Origin: JAIVJZ01 sp035296385
GTDB taxonomy: Bacteria > Acidobacteriota > Blastocatellia > Pyrinomonadales > Pyrinomonadaceae
Reading direction: 5' to 3'
DNA length: 16,933 bases
Assembly (NCBI GenBank): GCA_035296385.1
Contig: DATHBB010000175.1
Span: forward strand, 1-16,933
A program made the position numbers and the translations under genes. Of this stretch, positions 1-6,758 are shown one piece after another. Position 1 is the stretch's first letter. Each line of letters begins with the position of its first letter. A model generated the notes under the pieces. The model was given only the letters and a program-made list of their open reading frames with translations, searched no databases and had not been told where the DNA came from.

Positions 1-260
1 CCGGCGTTCTTGTTCACGCCCGTCGGCTCGACGTTGGAGTTGCCTTTGACCGCAGAGTTGGTGTTGCCCTCGCTCGTGCCGCCGATGCCCGTATCTTTCG
101 GGCCGATGCCTTCCCTGCTGCCCGTGCTGTTGTTGCCGACGCCCGCCGAGTTGGCTGCGTTCGCATTGCTGGCGCCCGGCGAGACCGCACGCTCCGAGGT
201 GCAAGCGCCGGAGAATGTTATGACGGCGAGCATGACGAGCAAGGTGTAAGTGCGTCGCAT
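1..260 (-). CDS. Small lipoprotein, 3' end cut by window edge
   Basis: The minus-strand frame begins with ATG at 260 and runs off the window at position 1 (86 codons visible). A strong ribosome binding site, AGGAGG, lies 6 nt upstream of the start. The product begins MRRTYTLLVMLAVITFSGAC: two arginines, a hydrophobic core, then a lipobox-like S-G-A-C with Cys20. This predicts a signal-peptidase-II lipoprotein. The mature part is low in complexity and rich in Asn, Gly, Ser and Thr (SNANAANSAGVGNNSTG), as in surface-anchored linkers, with no recognisable enzyme domain in the visible part. It lies 43 nt downstream of pncA on the same strand and could share its transcript. The function is unknown. 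The lipoprotein call is fairly firm, although the -3 residue (Ser) is not the usual Leu. Confidence 0.7.
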   Translation of the reverse strand, partial: MRRTYTLLVMLAVITFSGACTSERAVSPGASNANAANSAGVGNNSTGSREGIGPKDTGIGGTSEGNTNSAVKGNSNVEPTGVNKNA

Positions 261-303
261 TGAGTTCCTCCTGTTAACCGTTCGTGTTCGATGAAGTGAA
301 TGT

Positions 304-912
304 TCACGCGCTCTGTCGGCTGCTCGACGCGTGCTGTGCGTCTAACAACTGGCGGCTCTCGACAATTCGGACACCGGCGGCGCGCATCTCTTCGACGGCG
401 CGCGCCGTGTCGCCCTCCGCCACTTCCACGCCGCGACAGGCATCAACGACGACGGAAGTTTTGAAGCCGAGCGCGACCGCATCGAGCGCGGTGAACTTCA
501 CGCAGTAGTCTGTGGCGAGACCGGCGATGGTGACATCGTTGACGCCGCGCTCTTTCAGATAATCGCCGAGTCCGGTGGCGCGGCGGTGTTCGTTGTCGAA
601 GAACCCGCTGTAGGAATCGACTTCCGTGTCCGTGCCTTTGAGAAAGATGCGCGTGATGCGGCTCGTCTCAAGCCCCTCGACAAACTCTGCGCCCGTCGTC
701 TCCTGCACGCAATGCGGCGGCCAGAGCGAGACGAAACTCGAATGCCCCGCCGGATGCCAGTCCTTCGTCGCAACGATTAACTCGAAACGCTTTTGCAGTT
801 CGTTGACTAACGGCACGATCCGGTCGCCTTCACGCACGGCGAGCGAGCCGCCCGGGCAAAAATCGTTCTGGATGTCGACGAGAATGAGTGCACTGTTGTT
901 ATTCAAGATCAA
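304..912 (-). CDS. pncA: Nicotinamidase (PncA), NAD salvage
   Basis: This 202-residue protein of the isochorismatase-like hydrolase family most likely converts nicotinamide to nicotinate plus ammonia in the cytoplasm. The full PncA signature is visible. The catalytic triad is Asp13 (in LVDIQNDFCPGGSLAV), Lys92 (FLKGTDTEVDSYSGF) and Cys137 (GLATDYCVKFTALDA). Metal ligands fit Asp51, His53 and His67 (TKDWHPAGHSSF, PPHCVQ). Length is close to the family norm. The start is a TTG at 912, directly after the TAA of the upstream MOSC gene (913-915), with AAGG 4 nt before it. A second TTG at 906 is possible, but its spacing to AAGG is longer (10 nt). The abutting junction implies co-transcription and translational coupling with the MOSC gene. 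Confidence 0.93.
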   Translation of the reverse strand: MILNNNSALILVDIQNDFCPGGSLAVREGDRIVPLVNELQKRFELIVATKDWHPAGHSSFVSLWPPHCVQETTGAEFVEGLETSRITRIFLKGTDTEVDSYSGFFDNEHRRATGLGDYLKERGVNDVTIAGLATDYCVKFTALDAVALGFKTSVVVDACRGVEVAEGDTARAVEEMRAAGVRIVESRQLLDAQHASSSRQSA

Positions 913-1413
913 TTATCCTTGAGTCTTTTCGCCCGCGTCGCCGTTCAACACGCGCACGCGTTGTCCGGCGGCGAGCTTGCCTGTTTGCAGCACGCGCGCG
1001 TAGAGGCGCGACTCGCCCGCGTGATGCTTCTGCGCGACGCGCTTGTACTTCCCGTCGCCGAACGAGCCACGGATGTTGCGGCAGGGGTTGGCGTAAGAAG
1101 TGAGTTCGATGACAACCTCGTCGCCGAGCGCGAGACGCTGGCCGGGCGCGAGTCGAGACCAATCGAGACCCGCGATTGTAACGTTCTCGCCGATTGACCC
1201 CGGGTAGATGGGATGGCCTTCGGCCTGCAACGCCTGAATCACTTCGAGCGAATAGAGGCACAGGGCGCGTTGCGGCCCGCCGTGAATGATCGGGTAACGC
1301 TGCCGGTCGCCGACGAGTCCCGTCGGCGTCAGTTCGGCCTCCGCGACGGGGAGTTTCGGCACGCCGCCATTGGAACAATTTAGTTGATAGATGTATGCGC
1401 CGTCGTCGGGCAT
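913..1413 (-). CDS. MOSC domain-containing protein (YiiM-like)
   Basis: This 166-residue single-domain protein carries the MOSC fold, named after the C-terminal domain of molybdenum cofactor sulfurase. Seen in the sequence: QLNCSNGGVPKLPV near the N-terminus, TGLVGDRQ, HGGPQRALCLYS, YPGSIGENVTIAGLDW, PGQRLALGDEVVIELTSY, then PCRNI with Cys111. Cys111 matches the conserved cysteine expected to carry sulfur or contact the cofactor. Family knowledge points to molybdenum-dependent reduction of N-hydroxylated compounds for the YiiM branch. The exact substrate here is not known. The ATG at 1413 has no clear Shine-Dalgarno sequence, but this start places the family N-terminus correctly. It is followed without a gap by pncA. 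A MobB-like NTPase two genes upstream strengthens a molybdenum-cofactor theme. Confidence 0.85.
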   Translation of the reverse strand: MPDDGAYIYQLNCSNGGVPKLPVAEAELTPTGLVGDRQRYPIIHGGPQRALCLYSLEVIQALQAEGHPIYPGSIGENVTIAGLDWSRLAPGQRLALGDEVVIELTSYANPCRNIRGSFGDGKYKRVAQKHHAGESRLYARVLQTGKLAAGQRVRVLNGDAGEKTQG

Positions 1414-1438
1414 AAGAATTTTTGCTAATAGCTGTCAA

Positions 1439-1506
1439 CTATCAGCCGTCAGCTTTCAGCAAAACAGAGCGCCAACAACTGGCGGCTGATGGCTGACGGC
1501 TGATAG
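1439..1506. repeat. Intergenic inverted repeat with 7-bp periodicity
   Basis: Two 22-nt arms (1439-1460 and 1485-1506) are reverse complements with two mismatches. The outer 15 bp are perfect (CTATCAGCCGTCAGC against GCTGACGGCTGATAG). The right arm is a degenerate 7-bp tandem, GGCTGAT-GGCTGAC-GGCTGAT. The loop holds a smaller hairpin, CGCC-AACAACT-GGCG. The element fills the gap between the small charged gene and the MOSC gene, both minus strand, so it would be transcribed and could form an RNA hairpin. No T-tract follows, so it is not a clear terminator. Confidence 0.85.
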
Positions 1507-1518
1507 CTTCTCCGAGTC

Positions 1519-1701
1519 TTAACTCGCGTCTTCTCTCAACTGCTCGGCGGTTTCGTCGTCGCCGATCAAGTGGTTCGACTTGTCGCGCGGCAGTTCGGCA
1601 GGCTCTTGCCCAGCCTTGCGCCCGGCCACCGCCTCGTGCATCTCCGCGCGGTCCCCGTCCTTGCGCTCTCCATCCTTCTTCTTGCGATCTTTATCCGACA
1701 T
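1519..1701 (-). CDS. Small highly charged protein, unknown function
   Basis: This 60-residue protein starts with ATG at 1701 and has a good ribosome binding site (AGAGGAGG, 9 nt upstream), which is why it is called a gene. It is dominated by Lys, Arg, Asp and Glu (MSDKDRKKKDGERKDGDRAE) and has no hydrophobic core, signal peptide or Cys. It is probably intrinsically disordered. No family is recognised. It starts 33 nt after the stop of the MobB-like gene, so the two probably share a transcript. A nucleic-acid-binding or stress role would fit the composition but is only a guess. Confidence 0.6.
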   Translation of the reverse strand: MSDKDRKKKDGERKDGDRAEMHEAVAGRKAGQEPAELPRDKSNHLIGDDETAEQLREDAS

Positions 1702-1734
1702 ACTCTACTGCCTCCTCTTTGCACGTTAATTTAC

Positions 1735-2382
1735 TCAAGCGGCGACGCCGCTCGCCCGCCGAATTTCTCTGACGCGCTCCACGAGTTGCGGCAAATCTTC
1801 GCGCGTGTAGATGGGAATGGCGCGCGTCGAGTTTTCGTCAAACGCTTCGGCGTCGCGCCACGCGGCGAAACGCGCGCGCGCCGTCTGCGCGTCCTCGCCT
1901 TCATCGAAGAGATAGAGCGCATCCGTTTTCCGCAACGCGCGACGCGCCGACGGCTTGATCTTTCCGCCACCCGCACGCGCCGCCATCAACATCAGATCAA
2001 CTTCGACGAACTGCGCGAAACTCGTCCCTTCGATGAGCACGCCCGCCGATGCGACGCGCGAGAGCGCCAGTTTGATCCCGCGCTCGACCTGCTTGTCAGT
2101 CACGATCAACCAGTGTACGTTCGACGCTCCGGCGTCCCAGTAGCGCCCCGTGTCTTTGCCCGCCGCGTAAGTCGCCGCGCGCCCCGAACGAATCACGGGT
2201 TCTTCCGACAGCAGGTGGCTGACGCAACACGCATGAGGGTCTTTGCCGCACGAACGATAATGGCCGCGCGTGATCTTGATGGCTTCCCAGCCCGGCCTGA
2301 GCGCCCGCAGCAGTTCGCACATCAAAGTGGTCTTGCCCGCGTCCGATGAAAAACCTCCGACGCCGACGCTCGTAAAAGTCAT
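1735..2382 (-). CDS. P-loop NTPase, MobB/BioD-like
   Basis: This protein has 215 residues from the ATG at 2382. That start is preferred because it places the P-loop at residues 10-19 (GFSSDAGKTT), as usual for the family. The frame stays open upstream to 2520, but those residues look like read-through of GC-rich intergenic DNA. The spacing G-x5-GKT resembles dethiobiotin-synthetase/CobQ-type P-loops more than the classic GxxxxGKT. Later motifs are AIKITRGHYRSCGKDPHACC with a cysteine cluster (Cys45, Cys52, Cys53), VLIEGTSFAQ resembling the MobB 'VEG' motif, and VEVDLMLMAA. These suggest a nucleotide-dependent enzyme or cofactor chaperone. The nearby MOSC gene makes molybdenum-cofactor nucleotide attachment plausible but unproven. 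A weak CAGAAG lies just before the start. It is divergent from the small gene at 2603. Confidence 0.6.
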   Translation of the reverse strand: MTFTSVGVGGFSSDAGKTTLMCELLRALRPGWEAIKITRGHYRSCGKDPHACCVSHLLSEEPVIRSGRAATYAAGKDTGRYWDAGASNVHWLIVTDKQVERGIKLALSRVASAGVLIEGTSFAQFVEVDLMLMAARAGGGKIKPSARRALRKTDALYLFDEGEDAQTARARFAAWRDAEAFDENSTRAIPIYTREDLPQLVERVREIRRASGVAA

Positions 2383-2513
2383 AACTTCTGAAAGTGCATT
2401 CAAACTTGAGAGCCACATTATGCAATCGCACGCGACCGAAAAGGAAGCGCGCGGCGCATCTCTTTCAAGACCTCTCCCGATGCCCCGCGCCGCGTGCGCC
2501 CCCGCGCCTCCGC

Positions 2514-2541
2514 TTGGCAAGCGGCGCGTTCGCGCTATAGA
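2514..2541 (+). promoter_or_regulatory. Putative sigma70-type promoter
   Basis: TTGGCA (2514-2519) and TATAGA (2536-2541) are separated by 16 nt and match the -35 and -10 consensus at 5/6 and 4/6. They lie in the divergent gap 61 nt upstream of the ATG at 2603 and are followed by an AT-rich stretch. They would drive the small helical gene and the ATP-grasp gene. This is a pattern match only. Confidence 0.45.
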
Positions 2542-2602
2542 TTAGCCGATTAAAGATTTAGACGACTAAAATTTGACGCTCGAACTCCGTAAGAGAGACC
2601 TT

Positions 2603-2974
2603 ATGCCGAACGACAATGCCGCGTCGCCCGTGCCGCCGGAACAACAGACGCCGCTCCGCGAGATCGGCGATGCAGTGCGCCGTCACGGCGACAACGCGCT
2701 CAGGGGCGCGTCCGCCGACACTGCGGCGCGCGCGTGGCTCGACGCTGGTTTCACAGACGCGGAGGAAGTTGACGACTGGCTCGGCGCGCGCTGCTTCGAC
2801 CCGCGACAGGCCGCGTCGCTCGAAGCATTAGGCTTCACACCCGAACAGGCCGCGCGGCGCACGCGCGCCGGAAGCACGGATTACGAAGAGACCATCGCCT
2901 TCAAGCTCTCGCGCGGCGACCTCTCGCTCGAAGAAGCGCGGCGCATCATCACCAGCGATTTTTGGAATTCTTAA
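2603..2974 (+). CDS. Small helical protein, unknown function
   Basis: This protein has 123 residues from the ATG at 2603, chosen because a purine-rich AAGAGAG lies just upstream. A TTG at 2573 in the same frame would add 10 residues without a better binding site. The protein is soluble and mostly helical by composition. Two similar segments are seen: DAGFTDAEEVDDWLGARCF and EALGFTPEQAARR, each starting with an Ala/Gly-Phe-Thr turn before an acidic or polar helix. The second half ends with LSRGDLSLEEARRIITSDFW. No family is recognised. The repeated turn-helix pattern recalls small helical bundle adaptor domains. It ends 17 nt before the ATP-grasp ATG, and that gene's Shine-Dalgarno overlaps its stop. 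They therefore very likely form an operon, and this protein may assist the ligase. Confidence 0.65.
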   Translation: MPNDNAASPVPPEQQTPLREIGDAVRRHGDNALRGASADTAARAWLDAGFTDAEEVDDWLGARCFDPRQAASLEALGFTPEQAARRTRAGSTDYEETIAFKLSRGDLSLEEARRIITSDFWNS

Positions 2975-2991
2975 AGGAGTCCGCTTTTGCA

Positions 2992-4212
2992 ATGACCGCT
3001 TCGTCACGTCCGCTCACCATCCTCTGCATCGCCAGTTATGAGAAGGGGCAGGAGTTTATGCGCGAGTGCAAACGGCAGGGTTGCCGCGTCCTGCTGCTCA
3101 CTTCGCACAGCATACGCGACGCCGACTGGCCGCGTGAGAGTCTCGACGAAATCTTCTACATGCCCGACGACAATCAGAAGTGGATTCTCGAAGACGTGAT
3201 CAAAAGCGTCTCATACGTAGCGCGCACCGAAGTGATTGACCGCATCGTCCCGCTCGACGATTTCGACCTTGAGACCGCCGCCGCCTTACGCGAGCACCTG
3301 CGCGTGCCCGGCATGGGCGATACCACCACGCGCTACTTCCGCGACAAGCTAGCCATGCGCATGCAAGCTCTTGAAGCGGGCATCGCCGTCCCCGAATTCG
3401 CACACGTCCTCAACTACGAGCGCCTGCGCGATTACATGCGACGCATCCCTGCGCCGTGGCTTCTCAAGCCGCGCTTCGAGGCTTCCGCCACCGGCATCAA
3501 GAAGATCAGAGAGCCGGACGAACTCTGGCCTGCGCTCGACGCGCTCGCCGACCGCCAGTGCTTTCACGTGCTCGAACGCTACGTGCCCGGCGACATCTAT
3601 CACGTCGATTCAATCGTCTACGAAGGCGAGGTCCTCTTCGCCGCCGTCAATCGCTACGGCCACCCGCCGCTCGATGTGGCGCACGGCGGCGGCATCTTCA
3701 CCACGCGCACCTGCGTGCGCGGCACTGAGGACGAGACGGCCTTGCAGGAGATCAACCGCCGCGTGCTGCGCGCGATGCGCCTGCCGCACGGCGTCTCGCA
3801 CACGGAGTTCATCAAGGGACGCGCCGACGGCAAGTTCTATTTTCTCGAAACGGCGGCGCGCGTCGGCGGCGCAAACATCGTGGAACTCGTCGAAGCCGCA
3901 ACGGGCATCAATCTCTGGCGCGAGTGGGCGAAGATAGAGATCGCGGGCGGCAAAGCGGGCGCGTATGAACTGCCGCCGCGCCGCGAAGACTACGCCGGAT
4001 TGCTCGTCTCGCTCGCGCGCGAGCGTTACCCCGACACTTCCGCTTATGACGATCCCGAAATCGTCTGGCGCATGAACAAAGAGTCGCACGTCGGCCTGAT
4101 CGTCATGTCGCACGACGCGGGACGCGTGGAGTATTTACTCGACAACTACTCAGAGCGTTTCTACCGCGACTTCCACGCCGTCCACCCACCCTCCGACCGC
4201 CCGACGAGTTAG
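2992..4212 (+). CDS. ATP-grasp ligase, paralogue 1
   Basis: This protein has 406 residues from the ATG at 2992, preceded by AAGGAGT (2974-2980). The in-frame TTG at 2962 is rejected because it lies inside the preceding gene. The N-terminal domain looks Rossmann-like (LTILCIASYEKGQEFMREC). The ATP-grasp core follows: Lys159 (PAPWLLKPRF) and Glu195 (VLERYVPGDIYHVDS) for ATP binding, then Glu272 (HTEFIK), Glu286 and Arg290 (FLETAARVGG) as Mg-ATP ligands. This layout is that of carboxylate-amine ligases such as carnosine-synthase or amino-acid ligase relatives. They form an acyl phosphate and couple it to an amine. The substrate is unknown. The product is a cytoplasmic enzyme. It is co-directional with the small helical gene and convergent with the TonB-C gene. 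Its full-length paralogue lies at 5369-6592 on the other strand. Confidence 0.85.
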   Translation: MTASSRPLTILCIASYEKGQEFMRECKRQGCRVLLLTSHSIRDADWPRESLDEIFYMPDDNQKWILEDVIKSVSYVARTEVIDRIVPLDDFDLETAAALREHLRVPGMGDTTTRYFRDKLAMRMQALEAGIAVPEFAHVLNYERLRDYMRRIPAPWLLKPRFEASATGIKKIREPDELWPALDALADRQCFHVLERYVPGDIYHVDSIVYEGEVLFAAVNRYGHPPLDVAHGGGIFTTRTCVRGTEDETALQEINRRVLRAMRLPHGVSHTEFIKGRADGKFYFLETAARVGGANIVELVEAATGINLWREWAKIEIAGGKAGAYELPPRREDYAGLLVSLARERYPDTSAYDDPEIVWRMNKESHVGLIVMSHDAGRVEYLLDNYSERFYRDFHAVHPPSDRPTS

Positions 4213-4238
4213 ACGCCGCAAAAGATCGCTACTCCACT

Positions 4239-4270
4239 CGCGGCGCGCTCGACAGATCGAGCGCGCCGCG
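4239..4270. terminator. Perfect 14-bp hairpin between convergent genes
   Basis: Arms 4239-4252 (CGCGGCGCGCTCGA) and 4257-4270 pair perfectly around a CAGA loop. It sits between the stop codons of the convergent ATP-grasp (+) and TonB-C (-) genes and ends one base before the latter's stop. Neither side has a T-tract, so efficient intrinsic termination is doubtful. It may block 3' exonucleases or pause polymerase in both directions. Confidence 0.6.
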
Positions 4271-4271
4271 C

Positions 4272-5294
4272 TCAGTAGATGTTGAAATTGTATTCGATGG
4301 TGACGTGCTGCGAGACGGGGCGGTCGTCTATGAAGGCCGGGATGAACTTGATGTGTCTGGCCGCGAGGGCGGCCAACTCCGTGAGGCCGTGCGGCAGAAC
4401 GCTGACTGCTACGATGTTTGTGACCTTCCCGTCGGCGGAGAGTACGATGCGCAGCCTGACGACGCCCGTGGTTTGATTGCGCCGCGCCTTCTCCGTGTAG
4501 CTCGGCTCGGGCTTCAGAACCATCTGTGCTTTACGCGTCACTTCGCTCGCCTTGTAAACTTTCTCGACGCCGGTTGCGCCCGCGGACGGGGCAACGTTTT
4601 GCGAGTTCTCGCCAGCCGGTATTTTGTCGTTTGACGAAGCGGCTTCAACGGCAATCGCTACGGGCGGCAGCGGCAGTTTGCTGTCGTCCACTACGAGGCG
4701 TCCGCCGGGACTGTCCGCCAACGTAAAGGAAGTGAAGAAGCGTTGCACGTCCGGGTGGTTGTCGTCCGCTCCGAATGCGCGCAGGACGTAGGCGTGCCGC
4801 GCGGTCAGGAACACGTAGATGGAAGAGGCCGCGAAACTCGTCGGCTGTGTGTCGCTGGCGATGACGTATTGACGGCCCGAAAACTTGCCGCGCGGCAACT
4901 CGCGCTGCACTCTGAGTTCGACAACTCGCTGCCCGTAAACAAACGAGCGCACGTATTCTCTGGCGAAGTAGTTGAGGTCTTCGCGCTCGCGCGGTTTATC
5001 GTAGGCGCGGATCAGATAGACAACGTTGTTGCCGTAAGCCCCGTAATTTCGCGCCGACCCGATCAGGTTCGGGTTTCCGTTAATAATGCGGCTCGTATGG
5101 TCGAGCGCGGGCATCTCCGGCAGCATCGCGGAGAACTCTTCGCCGTAGAACGTGTAGGCTGCCCACGCGGCCTGCTGTGGCGCAGTTGCCGCCTGTGTCG
5201 CGGGAGCGTGCGTGCGCGTCGAAGCATGTGAAGGGTCGAAGACGAAAGAAGGTAAGAGCAGCGCGAGGAGCGTCATTAGAAGGATTTTACGCAT
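4272..5294 (-). CDS. Secreted protein with TonB C-terminal domain
   Basis: This protein has 340 residues from the ATG at 5294, with AGGAG 13 nt upstream, a rather long spacing. The open frame extends further upstream but is antisense to the next gene. The N-terminus MRKILLMTLLALLLPSFVF is a Sec signal peptide, probably cleaved near SHA-S. A middle domain (about residues 40-170, starting FYGEEFSAMLPEMP) is of a type often seen before TonB domains but has no assigned role. From about residue 250 comes a TonB C-terminal domain: KPEPSYTEKARRNQTTGVVRLRIVLSADG is covered by 'KPEPSYTEKARRNQ', 'RLRIVLSADGKV', then PHGLTELAALAARHIKF and the end VTIEYNFNIY. There is no retained TM anchor, so it is probably periplasmic. 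Its C-terminal domain is a close paralogue of that of the gene ending at 7059. Confidence 0.8.
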   Translation of the reverse strand: MRKILLMTLLALLLPSFVFDPSHASTRTHAPATQAATAPQQAAWAAYTFYGEEFSAMLPEMPALDHTSRIINGNPNLIGSARNYGAYGNNVVYLIRAYDKPREREDLNYFAREYVRSFVYGQRVVELRVQRELPRGKFSGRQYVIASDTQPTSFAASSIYVFLTARHAYVLRAFGADDNHPDVQRFFTSFTLADSPGGRLVVDDSKLPLPPVAIAVEAASSNDKIPAGENSQNVAPSAGATGVEKVYKASEVTRKAQMVLKPEPSYTEKARRNQTTGVVRLRIVLSADGKVTNIVAVSVLPHGLTELAALAARHIKFIPAFIDDRPVSQHVTIEYNFNIY

Positions 5295-5368
5295 ACGAGG
5301 TTTGCAACTCCTGAAAGCTTTTCGCGCGCTTGACTTCGAGATGGGTTCGCCCCGCGCCGCGCGAAGAT

Positions 5369-6592
5369 TCACTCCGCGCGTTCGAGCGGCGGGGCGATGG
5401 CGATGAACTCGTCCGTGAAGCGTCGTGCGTACTGGTCTAACAACTCGCGCACGCGCGCGTGGTCTGTCGAGCGCACGACGAGGCCGACGTGGTAGGGCTT
5501 GCGTACGCGGTAAAAAATCTCCGCGTCCGCGTAAGCGGAAGTGTCCGGCCATTCCTGCCGCGCGAGCGAGAGCACGATGCCGCCGTACTCTTCGCGCAGG
5601 GGTTCGGCCTTGTAAGGATGCGCCGCGTCCTCGCTCAGTTCGAGACGCGCCCACTCGCGCCAGATGTTGAGGCCGCTCGCCGCCTCCAACGTCTCGGCGA
5701 TGTACGCACCGCCGACTCGCGCGGCGATTTCGAGAAAATAGAAGTTCCCGTCCGCCGCGCTCTTGATGAACTCGGCGTGCGTCGCGCCGCGCCTCAAGCC
5801 CAGCGCCTTGATGACCTGCCGGTTGAGTTCCAGAAGTTTCTTCCGGTCGCGGTCTTTTCGTTCGAGCGAGTAGGAGAGAAAAGCGCCGCCTTCGTGCGCG
5901 ACGTTCATCGGCGGGCGACCGTAGATGTTGACTCCGGCGAACAGCACCTTGCCCTCGGCGACGAGCGAATCGACGTGATAGACCTCGCCCGCGACGAAGC
6001 GTTCGAGCAAATAAAAAGATGACTGCTCGCTCAAGCGAGCGCGCGCGTCGAGCGCATCAATGGCGCGCCAGACCTGCTCGGAGTCGTGCATCTTCTGGAT
6101 GCCGATAGCCGACACGTCCGTGCGCGGCTTCAAGACCCACGGCGCGGGCACGCGCTCCATAAAGTTGTGCAACTCCTCGTAATTGAGCACGTGTACGAAA
6201 TCGGGGACGTTGACGCCCGCCGCGCGCGCGACGCCGCGCATCGCCAGCTTGTCGCGGAACAGCCGCGCCTCCGCGCTCGTCATGCCCGGCAGACGCAGGT
6301 GTTCGCGAATCAAGCCCGCCGTGACAACGTCGAACTCTTCGAGCGCGACGACGAGCGCGACCTTGTGCCGCCGCGCGACTTGCGTGGCCGCGTAGATGAA
6401 ATGATCGGTCGTGGCATCGTCGGGCAGCGTGATGAATTCGTCGAGCGAGTCGTGCGGCCAGTCGTCGGCGCGGCGCTTCTCTTTCGTGATGAGGACGACG
6501 CGGCAATTCTGCCGCCTGCACTCGCGCAAAAACTCCCCGCCTTTGAAATAGCTGGCGAGGCAGACGATGGTGCGGGGAGATGTTTCGGTCAC
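5369..6592 (-). CDS. ATP-grasp ligase, paralogue 2
   Basis: This 407-residue protein starts with GTG at 6592, with GAGAG about 8 nt upstream. It aligns from end to end with the ATP-grasp protein at 2992-4212. Shared blocks include FRDKLAMR, HVLNYE, PAPW-LKPR, YHVDS, EFIK, FLE-AARVGG, WREWA, PDTSAY and HVGL. The key residues are kept: Lys155, Glu197, Glu274, Glu288, Arg292. It is therefore expected to be an active ATP-dependent carboxylate-amine ligase of unknown substrate. Differences cluster around residues 183-190 (extra ARARLSEQ) and in the segment after the VAH-GG motif, regions that could set substrate choice. It lies 74 nt upstream of the TonB-C gene on the same strand and is isolated from the gene upstream by a strong terminator, so it needs its own promoter. 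Confidence 0.85.
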   Translation of the reverse strand: MTETSPRTIVCLASYFKGGEFLRECRRQNCRVVLITKEKRRADDWPHDSLDEFITLPDDATTDHFIYAATQVARRHKVALVVALEEFDVVTAGLIREHLRLPGMTSAEARLFRDKLAMRGVARAAGVNVPDFVHVLNYEELHNFMERVPAPWVLKPRTDVSAIGIQKMHDSEQVWRAIDALDARARLSEQSSFYLLERFVAGEVYHVDSLVAEGKVLFAGVNIYGRPPMNVAHEGGAFLSYSLERKDRDRKKLLELNRQVIKALGLRRGATHAEFIKSAADGNFYFLEIAARVGGAYIAETLEAASGLNIWREWARLELSEDAAHPYKAEPLREEYGGIVLSLARQEWPDTSAYADAEIFYRVRKPYHVGLVVRSTDHARVRELLDQYARRFTDEFIAIAPPLERAE

Positions 6593-6668
6593 TGGCGGCT
6601 CTCTCGTTTACGCGTCGGCACGAATGAAAAACGTCGTGGATTGTGCCTGTCTGGAATTTCCGTCGAGC

Positions 6669-6674
6669 AGTATA
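6669..6674 (-). promoter_or_regulatory. Putative -10 element for ATP-grasp paralogue 2
   Basis: On the minus strand this reads TATACT (5/6 match to TATAAT), inside the AT-rich run GTTATATACTG, about 77 nt upstream of the GTG start. No good -35 hexamer is seen at 16-18 nt, so an activator or a non-housekeeping sigma factor may be needed. The call is weak, but a promoter is required here because a terminator lies upstream at 6987-7038. Confidence 0.3.
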
Positions 6675-6758
6675 TAACGGTTGCGTGCCGAGAGACACTT
6701 CTCGTAATTGAAAGCTAACTGAAGATGCTCCACTTCGCCTTTGAAAGCTGTTCAAAAA

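Noticed and set aside
899..1438. A 179-codon minus-strand frame overlapping the MOSC gene in another register
   Set aside because: It is Arg-rich and featureless; the MOSC motifs lie in the other frame.
2383..2520. N-terminal extension of the MobB-like NTPase to 2520
   Set aside because: The extra residues (GGAGAHAARGIGRG type) resemble translated GC-rich spacer, and the P-loop would lie unusually far from the N-terminus.
5295..5654. N-terminal extension of the TonB-C protein into the second ATP-grasp gene
   Set aside because: It would overlap the upstream gene by nearly 290 bases in another frame and hide the clear signal peptide at 5294.
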